Notes under the pieces: model-generated
Told to the model about the DNA's origin: nothing
What the model saw: only the letters and a program-made list of their open reading frames with translations
Database searches by the model: none
Shown: piece after piece, positions 21,847-33,136 of the stretch
Numbering within the stretch: position 1 is the first letter of the stretch
How the letters are laid out: each line of letters starts with the position of its first letter
Made by a program: the position numbers and the translations under genes
Source: Metaphire vulgaris
Taxonomy: Eukaryota; Annelida; Clitellata; Crassiclitellata; Megascolecidae
DNA: 64,000 nucleotides
Direction of reading: 5' to 3'
NCBI GenBank assembly: GCA_018105865.1
Contig: CM030868.1
Location: 4,756,531 to 4,820,530 of the forward strand

Positions 21847-22128
21847 ATCCTTTAACGTCTATTTTAATATATCAAATATCTAATATATCTAATATCGTAA
21901 TATGAAATACTTTTACATTTGTCTGTACAACTTTTCCAATGTTGAATTGTAATATTAACGATCTTTGGTTCTGATTTTGATACTAATAAACTGATTCTGA
22001 AAATTAAATCAGTAATTTTTTCATATAATATGAACTAGCAGAAGATATGCAGACTGGCTAGCAAAAGCTATATATGACGATTAGCAATGCGCAATAGTGA
22101 ATGCCTACTTGTAACGACTGAATAATTC

Positions 22129-22133
<5 letters not shown>

Positions 22134-22201
<68 letters not shown>
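22134..22201 (+). repeat. (ATT)n microsatellite
   Basis: About 22 ATT units. Confidence 0.95.
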
Positions 22202-22203
<2 letters not shown>

Positions 22204-22408
22204 AACTGTGTTCTCAAAACTGATCACAATAATGTCATTTCTAATTTATGGTCTTTGTGATGCAGATAAAGGGAAAAGCACTTCATTTATTTCATGCCCG
22301 GGGGGGGGCGGAAAAGTCTTAGGACAGAGTCTTAGGGCATCGTCGTTTCTACTCAAAGGCAAAGTGCGCATATCTGAGCAATGCCCTGACAGACAAATGA
22401 GAAATATA

Positions 22409-22500
22409 ACAATTATTATTATTATTATTAGAAGAAGAAGAAGAAGAAGAAGAAGAAGAAGGAGGAGGAGAAGAAGAAGTAGAAAAAAGAAGAAAAAAGA
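22409..22500 (+). repeat. (ATT)n(AGA)n microsatellite
   Basis: Short ATT run followed by AGA/AGG repeats. The polyarginine frame is an artefact. Confidence 0.9.
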
Positions 22501-22757
22501 TAATAAAAAGATTGCGAAAGAATCGGAAGATCGGAAAAAGAAAGGAGGTCAGAGAGAAAAAATAGAAATAGATAAATAAAAATTTGTTCAATGCCAAAGA
22601 ACGCACCGAGTTCTTACAACTGCCGTTGGCGAATGGAAGCAATCGGAAATACTATAAACAAGGCATCAACTTGACTGATGATCAAAATGCGGTGTTTTTT
22701 CTAAAAAATACAGTAGATTAGATGGCACTACAGATAATAGAAATGTTAATAGTCTTA

Positions 22758-23056
22758 GGGGCCGTCCACAAATGACGTAACACACTTAGGGAGGATCAAA
22801 CATTTGTGACGATGCGTGGAAATGTTTCTGGTGGCTACCTTTCTTGGCTTGTCAGCACGTTTGGAAAGGAAGAAAGAACAGGGGGAAAGATGAGGATGAC
22901 CTCCTTTTTTGCTTGTCAAGATTTTTCGAAAGACGAGAAGAGGGGTTAACGCGTTGTGACGTCATATTTGAGGAAGTCTTACTTTTGTGACGACGTGTGA
23001 CAAGGGGGGGGGGTAAAAACTGCCAAAATTGCGTTGCGTCATTTAGGGATGGCCCC
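22758..23056 (+). mobile_element. Inverted-repeat DNA transposon family Q (GGGGCCGTCC), copy 1
   Basis: The ends are GGGGCCGTCCACAAATGACG and GATGGCCCC, flanked by TTA on both sides (22755-22757, 23057-23059). Two shared-motif copies are at about 22838-22856 and 22886-22910. A 3-bp TWA-like duplication suggests PIF/Harbinger type, but no transposase is here to confirm it. Confidence 0.75.
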
Positions 23057-23059
23057 TTA

Positions 23060-23609
23060 ACTAAGTTTTACTTACTTTCGTACTTTCGTAATTTCGAAAG
23101 ACTTTGGAAAATTTGCTATTCTTTTGCTCGATCCCTCAAGAATAGCCCAGCTAATGTCTCGTCCTGACTAATAGAGTAAGCGCTGAGAATAGGAAAAGAA
23201 TCACAAGTTCTCGGCGTCTCTTTTCATTCTTGTATAGATGTTAATGCGACAAGCAAAACACCAATTGCATCGCGAACGCAGCTGTCCGTTCTGACAGCAA
23301 CAACAGCCACACACAGTAGGCCTACACCAGAAATCGGACCTTGAAGGTCAGACGATGCAAATCAAGCTAATCGTCTACAGTACGCAATATTGTAAATAGG
23401 CCTAAATAAATAAATTTGATGGAGTGAAAACGTACACAACAGACAGAGTGACGACAAATTTTCTAATTTGCTTTTTGTGACACGCTGCTTTGTGATTACC
23501 ATCGATTGAAATAGCGATAACGCAAACAATACTGTCACTAAGTCTAATAATGCAGATCCAAACATTTCAAAATGTCCACGACTTTACAAATTTACGTATA
23601 AAATACCGT
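23060..23609. other. No gene recognised
   Basis: Unique AT-rich sequence with two TAGGCCTA palindromes (about 23318 and 23397). Confidence 0.4.
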
Positions 23610-23617
23610 CGCTAAAG

Positions 23618-23810
23618 CAGTGGCGGCTCCACCGGGGGGGGCCAGGGGGGCCCGTGCCCCCCCTATTGAGAGCCTGGCCCCCCCAGTGGCCCCCCAGTTG
23701 GGACCCTATACTTAATGCTACATACATTAAACAACAAATGGTTGGCCCCCCATGATTAGAAGTTGCCCCCCCAACGGCCCCCCACTTGCCAAATCCTAGA
23801 GCCGCCACTG
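23618..23810 (+). mobile_element. hAT MITE family A, copy 6
   Basis: Canonical ends and exact duplication CGCTAAAG (23610-23617, 23811-23818). Confidence 0.94.
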
Positions 23811-23818
23811 CGCTAAAG

Positions 23819-24505
23819 CAAATCATTGATTGCTATAAAAATATTCGGTTAAAAAGACTGTCGCGAGGGGTCTAATATTATTTTACACAACAGAAAACTC
23901 TTTTGCTGACTGCAGGGTAGGCCTATTGCACTATTAACTAAACCAATTATCAGTGCTACAGTTATAATTATCTATATGTTTTTATTAGCCTGATTTTAGC
24001 CACAATGTGTCTAGGTAGCCGAATTTTAGCCGAAAATGTCTCCGATCGACACTTTTTCGGCTTAACCGAATTTTTTATTAACCGGCATTTTCTATTGGAA
24101 AAATCCTGCTAAGAAGAAGTCTACAGCAGACTCGGCATTATCCATGTTGGGAATGGCGACCATCATTTATCACGTCACGCCTTTTTTGCCAGAATAAGTT
24201 GTTTTTTCCCACGTAGACGATGACTAGCGTTGTCTAAGCAGGCCTAGTCTTTTTAAGAGAAGCGTTAAATTTGAACTCGCTTTCTTTTATTTTTGTGGCG
24301 TTAATTTGAAGAGTTTCCGATTAGACTAAGTCAAGGCTTTGTCGCGAACGCGCTGAAAACTGTGTGCTGCTGCTTCGTTTGAATACGTTCTTTAGATTGA
24401 ACCAAATTGTCTCCGTTGAGACAGCGTCCATTTCGCGAGCTCGAGATTTACTAGAAACAGAATACGTGTCCACGTCTCTCGTGTATCTCTTTAGTGTAAT
24501 GAGAC
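23819..24505. other. No gene recognised
   Basis: No domain-bearing frame. Some GC-richer CpG-containing sequence at 24330-24480 could be regulatory or a 5' exon but cannot be supported. Confidence 0.35.
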
Positions 24506-24513
24506 TGTGGTAG

Positions 24514-24703
24514 CAGTGGCGGCTCTAGGATTTGGCAAGTGGGGGGGGGGGCGTTGGGGTGGCAACTTCTAATCATGGTGGCCAACCATTTGTTGTTTAA
24601 TGTATGTAGCATTAAGTATAGGGTCCCAACAGGGGACTACTGGGGGGGGGTAGGCACTCAATAGGGGCACGGGCCCCCCTGACCCCCGGTGGAGCCGCCA
24701 CTG
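24514..24703 (-). mobile_element. hAT MITE family A, copy 7 (inverted)
   Basis: The element is in reverse orientation (GGATTTGGCAAGTG follows the left end), with exact duplication TGTGGTAG (24506-24513, 24704-24711). Confidence 0.93.
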
Positions 24704-24746
24704 TGTGGTAGAGGATTCCATTGTCGGTTACCACACCTCCTATGAG

Positions 24747-24931
24747 CAGTGTTTAACCTAGACTCCGAACTCCGGGTGGAGAGGGGGTGAACTGACAAAG
24801 CCGGGGGAATCGGAAATCAGCTAGGGGCTGCTGTTAGTCGATGTAGTATGCCAAAATTTCCGGGGAGAATTTGAAATTACCTGGGGGAAAAAGGGCAATT
24901 CTCCTCCGGAAACGGCCTAGATTAAACCCTG
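24747..24931 (+). mobile_element. hAT MITE family D, copy 3
   Basis: The ends are CAGTGTTTAACCTAG and CTAGATTAAACCCTG, with exact duplication CCTATGAG (24739-24746, 24932-24939). Confidence 0.92.
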
Positions 24932-25233
24932 CCTATGAGGTGTGATCGCGAGGAGAAATTGAGAAATTATGTGGCTTAGACAAGTCCTACATCTTACAGA
25001 GCAGTGATTCAAGACACGGGCAGGATTCGCTCCGCCAACGTGTTCTGTTCGGCCCTCTGAACAAATTAAAACAATATAGAAATCATAAAGCCAACTGATT
25101 GGGTCATCCGTATCCAGTGGCGTAGCCAGGATTTCCGGAAGAGGGTTGGTGCTAGCAACATGTAAATATAGGCCTAATACGGGTAATAAAAAGGCATAAT
25201 AATGATAATAATAACTATTTTGTTACGGGAATA

Positions 25234-25328
25234 ATAATACTGATGATGATGATGATGATGATGATGATAATGAAGAAGATGATGATGATAATGATGATGA
25301 TAATGATGATGATGATGATGATGATAAT
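25234..25328 (+). repeat. (GAT)n microsatellite
   Basis: GAT/AAT repeats. The poly-His/Tyr frame is an artefact. Confidence 0.9.
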
Positions 25329-25419
25329 CTTGAGATGAAAGAAAGACATCCTTTCTCCTACAACAAATTTCCATGACACTCCAGAAATTTAACGCAGTCG
25401 CCTTCCAAGGAACTTACAC

Positions 25420-25421
<2 letters not shown>
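25329..25421 (+). mobile_element. Microsatellite-flanked retroposon end, family R2, copy 1
   Basis: About 90 bp (GAAAGACATCCTTTCTCCTAC ... CCAGAAATTTAACGCAGTCGC ... ACTTACACATAAT) recur at 31691-31797 and in part at 48084-48149. Each copy runs directly into an AAT array, so the array behaves as the element's tail. Confidence 0.65.

Positions 25422-25483
<62 letters not shown>
25422..25483 (+). repeat. (AAT)n microsatellite
   Basis: About 20 perfect AAT units directly after the R2 end. Confidence 0.95.
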
Positions 25484-25484
<1 letters not shown>

Positions 25485-25904
25485 CTTATTCATTTAGTAG
25501 AAGTTCACAGTGCTTTATCATCTGATCGCTCCAATTTAATCGCGATCACATAAATCACGCCAAAGTCACGACTCCTTGACCATGAACAGGCTTATCACTT
25601 ATTTATTTACTGTCTGATTTGTTATTCCGAAAAAGAAACCACAAGAAAAGGAACGCAGTCAACAAGTAATTAAATTGTCTGTAACGCATAACGGCAACTT
25701 CCAAGATTACTTCGTTCTCTGCGATCGAGCATAAGGTTGCGAGGGCAAAGCGCTCGTCTGCTAAGAACAAGAGGACGCGAAAAATACGTCATCGCTGCGT
25801 TTAATATTCAACAGAGCCTCGTTTCCAATTTCCAATCCGAACTATGCTGAACTCTCTAACCAGCGATATGGACAATCTATCCTCATTATCGTCCTCGTCG
25901 TCGT

Positions 25905-25905
25905 A

Positions 25906-25943
<38 letters not shown>

Positions 25944-25950
25944 AATCATC
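25905..25950 (+). repeat. (CAT)n microsatellite
   Basis: CAT repeats with a preceding CGT stretch. Confidence 0.9.
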
Positions 25951-26004
25951 ATCATTATCACCGCAATAATGATTATCATCTTAAGCGACATCAGCATCAA
26001 TTTC

Positions 26005-26222
26005 TCCTCTTCCTTCTTCACCTCCTCCTCCCTCCTCCTTCGCCTCCTCCTCCTCCACTTCCCCTCCTCCTCCTCCTCCTCCTCCTCCTCCTCCTCCTCA
26101 CCTCCCTCCTCCTCCTCCTCCTCCACCACTTTCTCCATATCCATCCCTTCCTCCTTCTCCTGTTATTGCTGCTGCTGCACTTCCTCCTCCTCCTCCTCCG
26201 CCTTCTCCTCCCCTTCTCCTCC
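26005..26222 (+). repeat. Pyrimidine (CTC/TCC)n tract
   Basis: About 200 bp with an almost exclusively pyrimidine + strand, potentially triplex-forming. Poly-Glu/Arg and poly-Ser/Leu frames are artefacts. Confidence 0.9.
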
Positions 26223-26518
26223 AGTGGCGTAGGCAGGATTTCCGGAAGGGGGGTTGTGATTCCCAACTTCGAAAATAATTGGAAAGAAAAAAGATCATCT
26301 TTATCTTTGTTCTTCTGATCTTCTGTCTTGACCTGGCTCTAATGCTATTTGGATTTGGTGCGCCATCGATTGATGCCCTGGGCATTATGATAGTGGCGCT
26401 ATAGAAGTTGATTGATTGACTGATTCATCGCTTTGCTTTCCAGGGCTGACAAGCAAATGCATGTTGGAAAATCTAACAATGGTAATGAATACACTTTTTT
26501 TTTTGGGGGGGGGGGAGG

Positions 26519-26544
26519 CCTAACCACTTTAAATCACATTATTA

Positions 26545-26603
<59 letters not shown>

Positions 26604-26604
26604 T
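26519..26604 (+). mobile_element. SINE tail (CCACTTTAAATCACATT) with (ATT)n array
   Basis: The sequence CTAACCACTTTAAATCACATT followed by about 20 TTA units matches the tails at 17560 and 48325. The 5' part is missing. Confidence 0.6.
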
Positions 26605-26835
26605 AAAAGAAGTCGTCACCTTACACTTAATTGCGCTTGGCTTTCTCAAAAATGTTGGGTCGTTATGGCAGCCAAGTGGGGGTTGTAACCCCCAAAACCG
26701 CGTTCCAAAATAAAAAAAATGTGTGAAAAATATTCGGTCGGGCAGCCAAGAGTGGTTTTAACACCCCAACCCCCTGGCTACGCCACCGTTCTCCTCTTAC
26801 TACTACCACTAATACATATTACCACCGCTACTACC

Positions 26836-26950
26836 ACCACCATCATCGTCGTCTTCATCGTCGTCTTCATCATCATCGTCATCATCATCATCATCATCGT
26901 CGTCGTCGTCGTCGACGCGTCATCATCATCATAATCATAATCATCATCAT

Positions 26951-26985
<35 letters not shown>
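26836..26985 (+). repeat. (CAT)n(CGT)n microsatellite
   Basis: CAT and CGT trinucleotides over about 150 bp with a GTCGAC interruption near 26910. Confidence 0.92.
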
Positions 26986-27252
26986 CGACTGCTGTTTGGA
27001 TAAATGACGCTGATGTAAGTATATTATGAATTCTCTGATATCAATGTATTCATCAATTCAGTGTATTTAATTCCTGATGTATTTTTCGTGAATGAAACGT
27101 CAATTTCAACAGCAGTGGCGCTTCCTCGCTATCCAATCCAATCGTCGACTTCTATGGCGCCACTCCACAACGTACAGAAGCACGAGAAACAAGTCAGAAT
27201 TCAGTACTAACACATCGACGAAACTAACAATAAACTAAGCATAAACACAAAA

Positions 27253-27540
27253 CATTGGCGTAGCCACGGAGAGGCAAGTGGACCCCTATACTGGCTGGGA
27301 CATATCGTGGAATATGCGAAAATCCCTTAACCCCTTAACTGGGGACCCCGGATATATCCGTTCATTTTACATTGAGTTACAGTTAAATACCCAGTTGAGG
27401 GGTTAAGAAATCTTTGTGATTGATGATAATGCGTGAAAAATGTGAATGTGCGAGCTATTTTGCTCGTCTGAGAGTCATTACCCGAAATTGTCGATGTATA
27501 TATTTCGAAACCATATTTCGAAACCCTAGCTACGCCACTG
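27253..27540 (+). mobile_element. Family T hAT transposon with nested TTAA MITE
   Basis: The ends are CATTGGCGTAGCCACGG and CTAGCTACGCCACTG. Flanks ACACAAAA and ATACAAAA match at 7 of 8. The body shares GGACATATCGTGGAATATGC-type sequence with T copies at 15778 and 35441. Family K copy 2 (27337-27406) is inserted in it. Confidence 0.85.
27337..27406 (+). mobile_element. TTAA-flanked MITE family K, copy 2
   Basis: Begins TTAACCCCTTAACTGGGGA and ends GAGGGGTTAA. It interrupts the family T element, which proves it is a separate mobile unit. Confidence 0.75.
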
Positions 27541-28386
27541 ATACAAAACTGTAAAGTCCACGGAAAAACGATTAGGTCATTGAACAGCGAAACGTCGAAG
27601 AAAAAAGTCGAAGAAAAAAAGAAAAAACCTAAAGCTGCGCCACCTAGCGGCTAGAGTGCGACCGACAGGTGCCCGGTATCCGCTGTCGAAGCGGAAATCA
27701 TCGCTGACATATCGGAGTATAGCAGATGGAAGCGAAGGCGTTATTTTAAAAAGTGAAGTCGCGCTTAATGCATTGCTTCTAGACTCCATCTATAGGTTTC
27801 GTATTTCTTTCGGGGGTTAATTTTACACGAACGGAGTTTCCTGGGGTTGCAAATGAGGCAGAAAGTTCCCAAGGGTAAAACACCTCATATACCCTCTCTC
27901 CCTCAACCAAAATCCAAGATTTAGACCCAGAATTCGCAAACGAGGGTATTTTTGTGGAAATACATCTTCAGCGAAACGTCGGCCCGTGGAGAGTTAGCCA
28001 GCTGCGTGATATTTCCATCTGTAGCCGTGTTGAGGTGTTCATTATGGCCACCAGGAGAAGTACTTTAGCCTAACTATAGATTCGCAACGGAAACATAGTA
28101 GTAATAAATTAATGATAATAACAACCGAATTAATTATAGTCTATTATTGGTTTCCCGCAGGATATTTCGATGTTGAAAACCGCATGTATTCCTTCATTTC
28201 AATTTCCGTTTGCATGTCCGCCTCCTACAGCTGTTATCTCGATTCTAAAAAAACCTAAATACAATTCGTATGTTTCATACTTTCTGCCTAAAATCGTGCT
28301 AAAAGCAATACCACAGTCCATCTCATCGTTGATCTAGAGCTCTTCAAATCGGTCTAAATCACCGATGTCTCAAAACACTGTGTGAA
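27541..28386. other. No gene recognised
   Basis: The 70-codon minus frame at 27577-27789 is low complexity at its C terminus and has no domain. The rest is unique AT-rich sequence. Confidence 0.4.
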
Positions 28387-28560
28387 CAGTGTTTTATCCA
28401 GGCCTGTTAGGGTGAGATTCCCCCCGCCCCACAAACCCTCAACACCCCCGCAAAAATTTCAGCAGTAACACAAATGTTTGCATTGAACTGCGTCTCTCCC
28501 CCTCCAGCCAAGTCAATTTGCCCCCAACCAACCAAAACCTCGGGTTTGGATAAAACACTA
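28387..28560 (+). mobile_element. hAT-like MITE family F, copy 2
   Basis: The ends are CAGTGTTTTATCCAGGC and GTTTGGATAAAACACTA. The body matches copy 1 (GCATTGAAC ... CAGCCAAGTC). No clear duplication. Confidence 0.7.
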
Positions 28561-28940
28561 TATGTGTGATATTGTGAATAATCGGTACACACAAAAGTTG
28601 ATTTTAAAATGTAAAATTATTTTGCATACCGGAAATTTCATACGCACGCGGAATACAAAAAATTAAAGGGAATGTCGGGGCGTTTTTATTAATTAAATAT
28701 TATGGCCTAAATAACGACAGAAAGGGAGATGTCATAGGTCAAAGTTCACGTCACATCTTCAGTTCCGGTTTTAATAGTGTAGAGAATGGGAGGCCCATGG
28801 CGTTCGAGGGCGGATGTTCTTATGTTTTAATTAATTAAATTAACTTAAATTAATTGTAATAAATATATAAAAATCACTCAGGTCTTATGGAGTCGGCGTC
28901 TCGTCAGTCGGCCAGTAATCTCGATAATAGTTAGGTATTA

Positions 28941-29095
28941 CAGGGAACACTGGTTATAACGCGCACTAGGTTGTAACGTACCGCAACGTACGTTCCAGTG
29001 TGATACGCTACCGTATTGGATATAACGTACCTCGGATATATAACGTACCGAATTGTACAGACCCCCGATAAACACGTTATAACGAAGCTCTACTG
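28941..29095 (+). mobile_element. pogo/Tc1-like MITE (TATAACG family), copy 1
   Basis: TA-flanked. The left end is CAGGGAACACTGGTTATAACG and the right end ends CGTTATAACGAAGCTCTACTG. The internal CCGTATTGGAT sequence is shared with 30871-31217. The TA border and the end type fit pogo/Tigger-like Tc1/mariner elements. Confidence 0.7.
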
Positions 29096-29272
29096 TACAG
29101 TGTACATCCACGTTGGCATCGTGGTTAATACTAGGATTAAGTCTTACGTCTGATTATCCACGGATCATTCTGGTTGACAAATCAATCCGTGATAAATGAT
29201 TTGTAATTAAGTGCTGACCCCGAAACGACGCAGTACAGTGATAGGCCTACACTAGGACGCACTCAATGCGTC

Positions 29273-29386
29273 TGACCTCTGGATTACAAACCTCGAATCA
29301 CTCACTACGGACAAGATCACGACTACGATTACTTACTGAAGCGACCATCGACTGGTGCAGATGTACCACTACAATGGCGCTAAAGA
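29273..29386 (+). mobile_element. Retroposon 3'-end fragment, copy 2
   Basis: Inverted, near-identical partner of 1905-2012 (GACCTCTGGATTACAAACC ... ACAATGGCGCTAAAGAAGT). It abuts a CTA/CTG array at 29387. Confidence 0.65.
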
Positions 29387-29467
29387 AGTCTACTACTACT
29401 ACTACTACTACTGCTGCTACTACTGCTACTGCTGCTACTACTACTACTGCTACTGCTACTGCTACTA

Positions 29468-29499
<32 letters not shown>

Positions 29500-29537
29500 G
29501 CTGCTGCTGCTACTGCTACTGCTGTACTGTGTTACTG

Positions 29538-29631
<94 letters not shown>

Positions 29632-29641
29632 ACTGTTACTG

Positions 29642-29687
<46 letters not shown>

Positions 29688-29733
29688 ACTACCACTACTA
29701 CTACTGCTGCTGCTGCTACTACTACTGCTACTG

Positions 29734-29780
<47 letters not shown>
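29387..29780 (+). repeat. Long compound (CTA)n(CTG)n microsatellite
   Basis: About 390 bp of CTA and CTG units, including a run of about 30 CTG units (about 29541-29630). The repeat frames (Ala, Cys/Tyr, Leu) of up to 200 codons are artefacts. CTG/CAG runs of this length are prone to instability. Confidence 0.95.
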
Positions 29781-29783
<3 letters not shown>

Positions 29784-29999
29784 TCTCGTTTATCTTCTTC
29801 ATACACACTTAAGAACGGGGCCATAAAAATCAAATTACATTGTGACCTATCCCGGCGGGTGGTGCATGGAGAGGGTCAATGCAATAATTTTATGCCACTT
29901 CCGGTCAAAATCGTCGCTCTCGGTGAAGGGATCTCGCTGCTAAGTCCAGTTTCACCAGAATAACCTTATTCAAACAGCGCCGGAAAAAACAGTATGACT

Positions 30000-30004
<5 letters not shown>

Positions 30005-30051
<47 letters not shown>

Positions 30052-30137
30052 TATATATATAGGCCTATATATAGGCCTATATATACAGGCCTATATATGT
30101 ATATAGGCCTATATATATACATATATATATATATATA
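30005..30137 (+). repeat. (AT)n with interspersed TATAGGCCTATA, then (TATCT)n
   Basis: AT dinucleotides alternate with ATAGGCCTAT palindromes (three TAGGCCTA and one CAGGCCTA), followed by CTTATCTTATCT repeats. Confidence 0.92.
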
Positions 30138-30827
30138 TCTTATCTTATCTTATCTTCTTGACGACTTCTATAGCGCCGTACGCACGACGAAGGTCGAAGT
30201 CAAAGGCGCTTTGACATACTTTGGCATGCCGATGGCAAACGTCGGATAACAGAGACAGCGTATAGTCAGCCCTGATGGAAACGACGGAAATCGCCGCCAA
30301 AACGCCCACGGTAGCGAATCCCGTAGAAAGGAGCCTTCCGCTGTATAGAACCGTCCGCACCAGGCACGTCAAAGGAACAAACAACACGGGATGAGATGTT
30401 GTAAATTCCGCGGATGTTGTAAGAACTGTCCGCGAGGCGAGCCACACGGAGAATTTCTGAGATGCGGACTCCGTGAGTAAACCGTCGTCGATCTGGGTGA
30501 ATCCGACTTTGGATGGAATTCCAGGTTGCGATTAGAACGGATGTCGCAGCATTCCCGCACGGGTATCTAGTCTGCAGTTCTGCCAGGCCGCGTTGATAGA
30601 AAAATCGCAAAACAAGATGGCGGACCAGACAGGCGACGAATCAGCGACTAAAACCGTCCCAATCCACCCGAGAAAAGCGCAGAGGACCTCCCGAAAATGA
30701 CGGGAAGGTCACTACTCGCACATTTTGCGCTAAAACGAGCGCAAAATATCGTCGAACCGCCCAGAACGACACTTTTCCGAGGCATGCACAGGAGCATGCT
30801 TGGCTGCCGGAAACGGCGCCACCGGAA

Positions 30828-30835
<8 letters not shown>
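30138..30835 (-). other. Unassigned segment ending in a retroposon-like tail
   Basis: On the minus strand this segment ends GTACGGCGCTATAGAAGTCG followed by AAGATAAGAT repeats, the same GGCGCTATAGAAGT plus simple-repeat arrangement seen at other arrays. Two overlapping frames (114 and 100 codons) contain hydrophobic stretches but match no family I know. On the plus strand a CAAGATGGCGGAC sequence at 30615-30627 looks like a translation-start context but its frame closes after 29 codons. It is probably an old retroposon or a non-coding locus. Confidence 0.35.

Positions 30836-30870
<35 letters not shown>
30829..30870 (+). repeat. (TA)n microsatellite
   Basis: About 21 TA units adjacent to the TA-flanked element that follows. 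Confidence 0.93.
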
Positions 30871-30871
<1 letters not shown>

Positions 30872-31217
30872 CGGACTCAGTTATAACGTATAATCGGTTC
30901 TAAAGTACCACCAATGTACGGCCCCGTGTGATGCGCTGTATACCGTATTGGATGGCACTGGATACAACGTTCCTCGCGTACTAAATTTTACACAACCATT
31001 CAGTTACGGCTCCAGGATTTGGCAAGTGGGGGGGGCGTTGGGTTGGCAACTTCTAATCATAGGGGGGGGGCCAAACATTTGTTGTTAGGTATGCAGTATT
31101 AAGCATAGGGTCCCAATAGGGGGCACTGGGGGGCCAGGCACTCAATAGGGGGCGCTTGCCCGCCGGACCCCTGTGGAGCCGCCACTGCACCCATTACGCT
31201 ATAACGAAGTCCTACTG
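30871..31217 (+). mobile_element. pogo/Tc1-like MITE copy 2, split by a family A MITE
   Basis: The left part contains GTATACCGTATTGGATGGCA and the right part ends CTATAACGAAGTCCTACTG followed by TA. Removing the MITE at 31011-31187 plus one CACCCATT duplication restores continuity with copy 1 at 28941. Confidence 0.7.
31011..31187 (-). mobile_element. hAT MITE family A, copy 8 (inverted)
   Basis: The left end is degraded (CAGTTACGGCTC) and the right end GAGCCGCCACTG is intact. Flanks CAACCATT / CACCCATT match at 7 of 8. Inserted within the pogo-like element. Confidence 0.88.
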
Positions 31218-31241
31218 TAGTTTTTTCATTGCCACGATTTA

Positions 31242-31648
31242 CTACCCGACGTCCAATTCCTGGTTCCCGGTAACCGGATTTCCCGCCGGTCTACCCTGGA
31301 GCTCGATCCCCTCCTGCCCGGAGCGGCGCAGCACCAGCACACCGCGACCGGATGACCGACGCCGTCGCTCCGCCGCCGCGCCGCCGCCGCCGAAAGCAAC
31401 GTCTCCCGCGGTGGCCACCGCCGTCGCCGGGGCCTCGCCGTCGCGGCGACAGAGGAACGCCGCGGCAAAGCTCGCCCGGAATCGATCGTTGGTGAAGGCG
31501 TAGAGGAGGGGATTGACGGCGCTGTTGGCGTAGCTGAGGACGGTGAAGATCTGAAAGATCAGGACCTCCGAGTATCTGAGAGACCGACGAAGTCCAGAAA
31601 TCAAATAGACCTACAAAAGAATTCCATAATAATAATAATAATAATAAC

Positions 31649-31690
<42 letters not shown>

Positions 31691-31795
31691 TTGGATATGA
31701 AAGAGAGACATCCTTTCTCCTACAAAGAATAGGTCTATTCGTGACTCCGTGACACTCCAGAAATTTAACGCAATAGCCTTCGGCGAAACTTTCAC

Positions 31796-31870
<75 letters not shown>

Positions 31871-32152
31871 CCAAAGTAAAAAAAGTCAAAGTTCTTCCCA
31901 AGCCTCACGGGCTCATAGGGCGGCGCTGATCTCCGTTTCTATAGCCCTCTGCCAGGCGTGCAATGCCACGGATACGGGGCTAGTGTATCGCGTAGCGTAC
32001 CTGTTTGACTTATCGCAGATATTTTCACCACTGCTCCTCATTTTGCCACTACGAAAAAGGCCGAGTCGACCTTTAGGGCTGCTGCGGGACTCGAACCCGC
32101 GACCTCCTGCTCCAATGTTCAACGTTGTTACAACTCTGCTAACTTCCCGCCC

Positions 32153-32223
<71 letters not shown>

Positions 32224-33087
32224 CACCACAAAGTGATACCTATGAGTATCAGAAAGGCTATAGCAGTGCATTATTATTATTGTTGTTATGCTATTATTAT
32301 TATTATTATTATTATTAAATTATTATTATTATTATTAGGTGGTGTAATAGTAATTATTATTAGGTGGTATAATTCATTAATCTGGGGTAGGTTGCCATTA
32401 CTTTCTCCCAGACCCACGTTTTACCTTCGCAGCTTAACGCTGCCCCTAAGTTTACCAACGCCCTCTAGCGAGCAAGTCTGAGTAGACCTCATGGCTCCTG
32501 CGGGGATCGAATCCGCGAACTTCTACTCCATCGTCCAACGTCGTTACCACTCTTCTAACTTCCCGCCCGCCCCCCCCCCTTAATAGGAAAAACAGCCATA
32601 AAAGAGAATAATACCTGCCGTAGGCCTGTTATAGGCCCGTATAAATAATGGGGCAAGTACAACACGTGGTACTTAGCGTACCTGGAACGACCAGTACGGC
32701 GACCAGCAGACGGCGTAGACGACAACGATCAGCGAGACAAGTCTGGTGACGTTACGTCTTCGCGGTCTTCTGTTCGCCTCCCCTCCTCCTCCTCCTCCTC
32801 CTCCTCCTCCTCCTCTCTTCCAGTTCCGCTGTCTGACGGTCACCGATCGCAGCCGGAGGACCACGAGCGTGTAGAGCAGCGATATGACCGCCGCCGGAAC
32901 GACGAACCCGAGCAGGAACGTGTAGACGATGTAGATCCGGGTGGCGACCGCCTTCGAATCTACCGGCCATTCGATCGTGCAGCTTCGGCGACCGCCGTCT
33001 CCTCCCCCTCCCCCTCCTGGTCCTCCTCCTCCTCCTCCTCCTCCTCCTCCTCCTCCTCCTCCTCCTCCTCCTGTTCCCAGTTCATCC

Positions 33088-33136
<49 letters not shown>

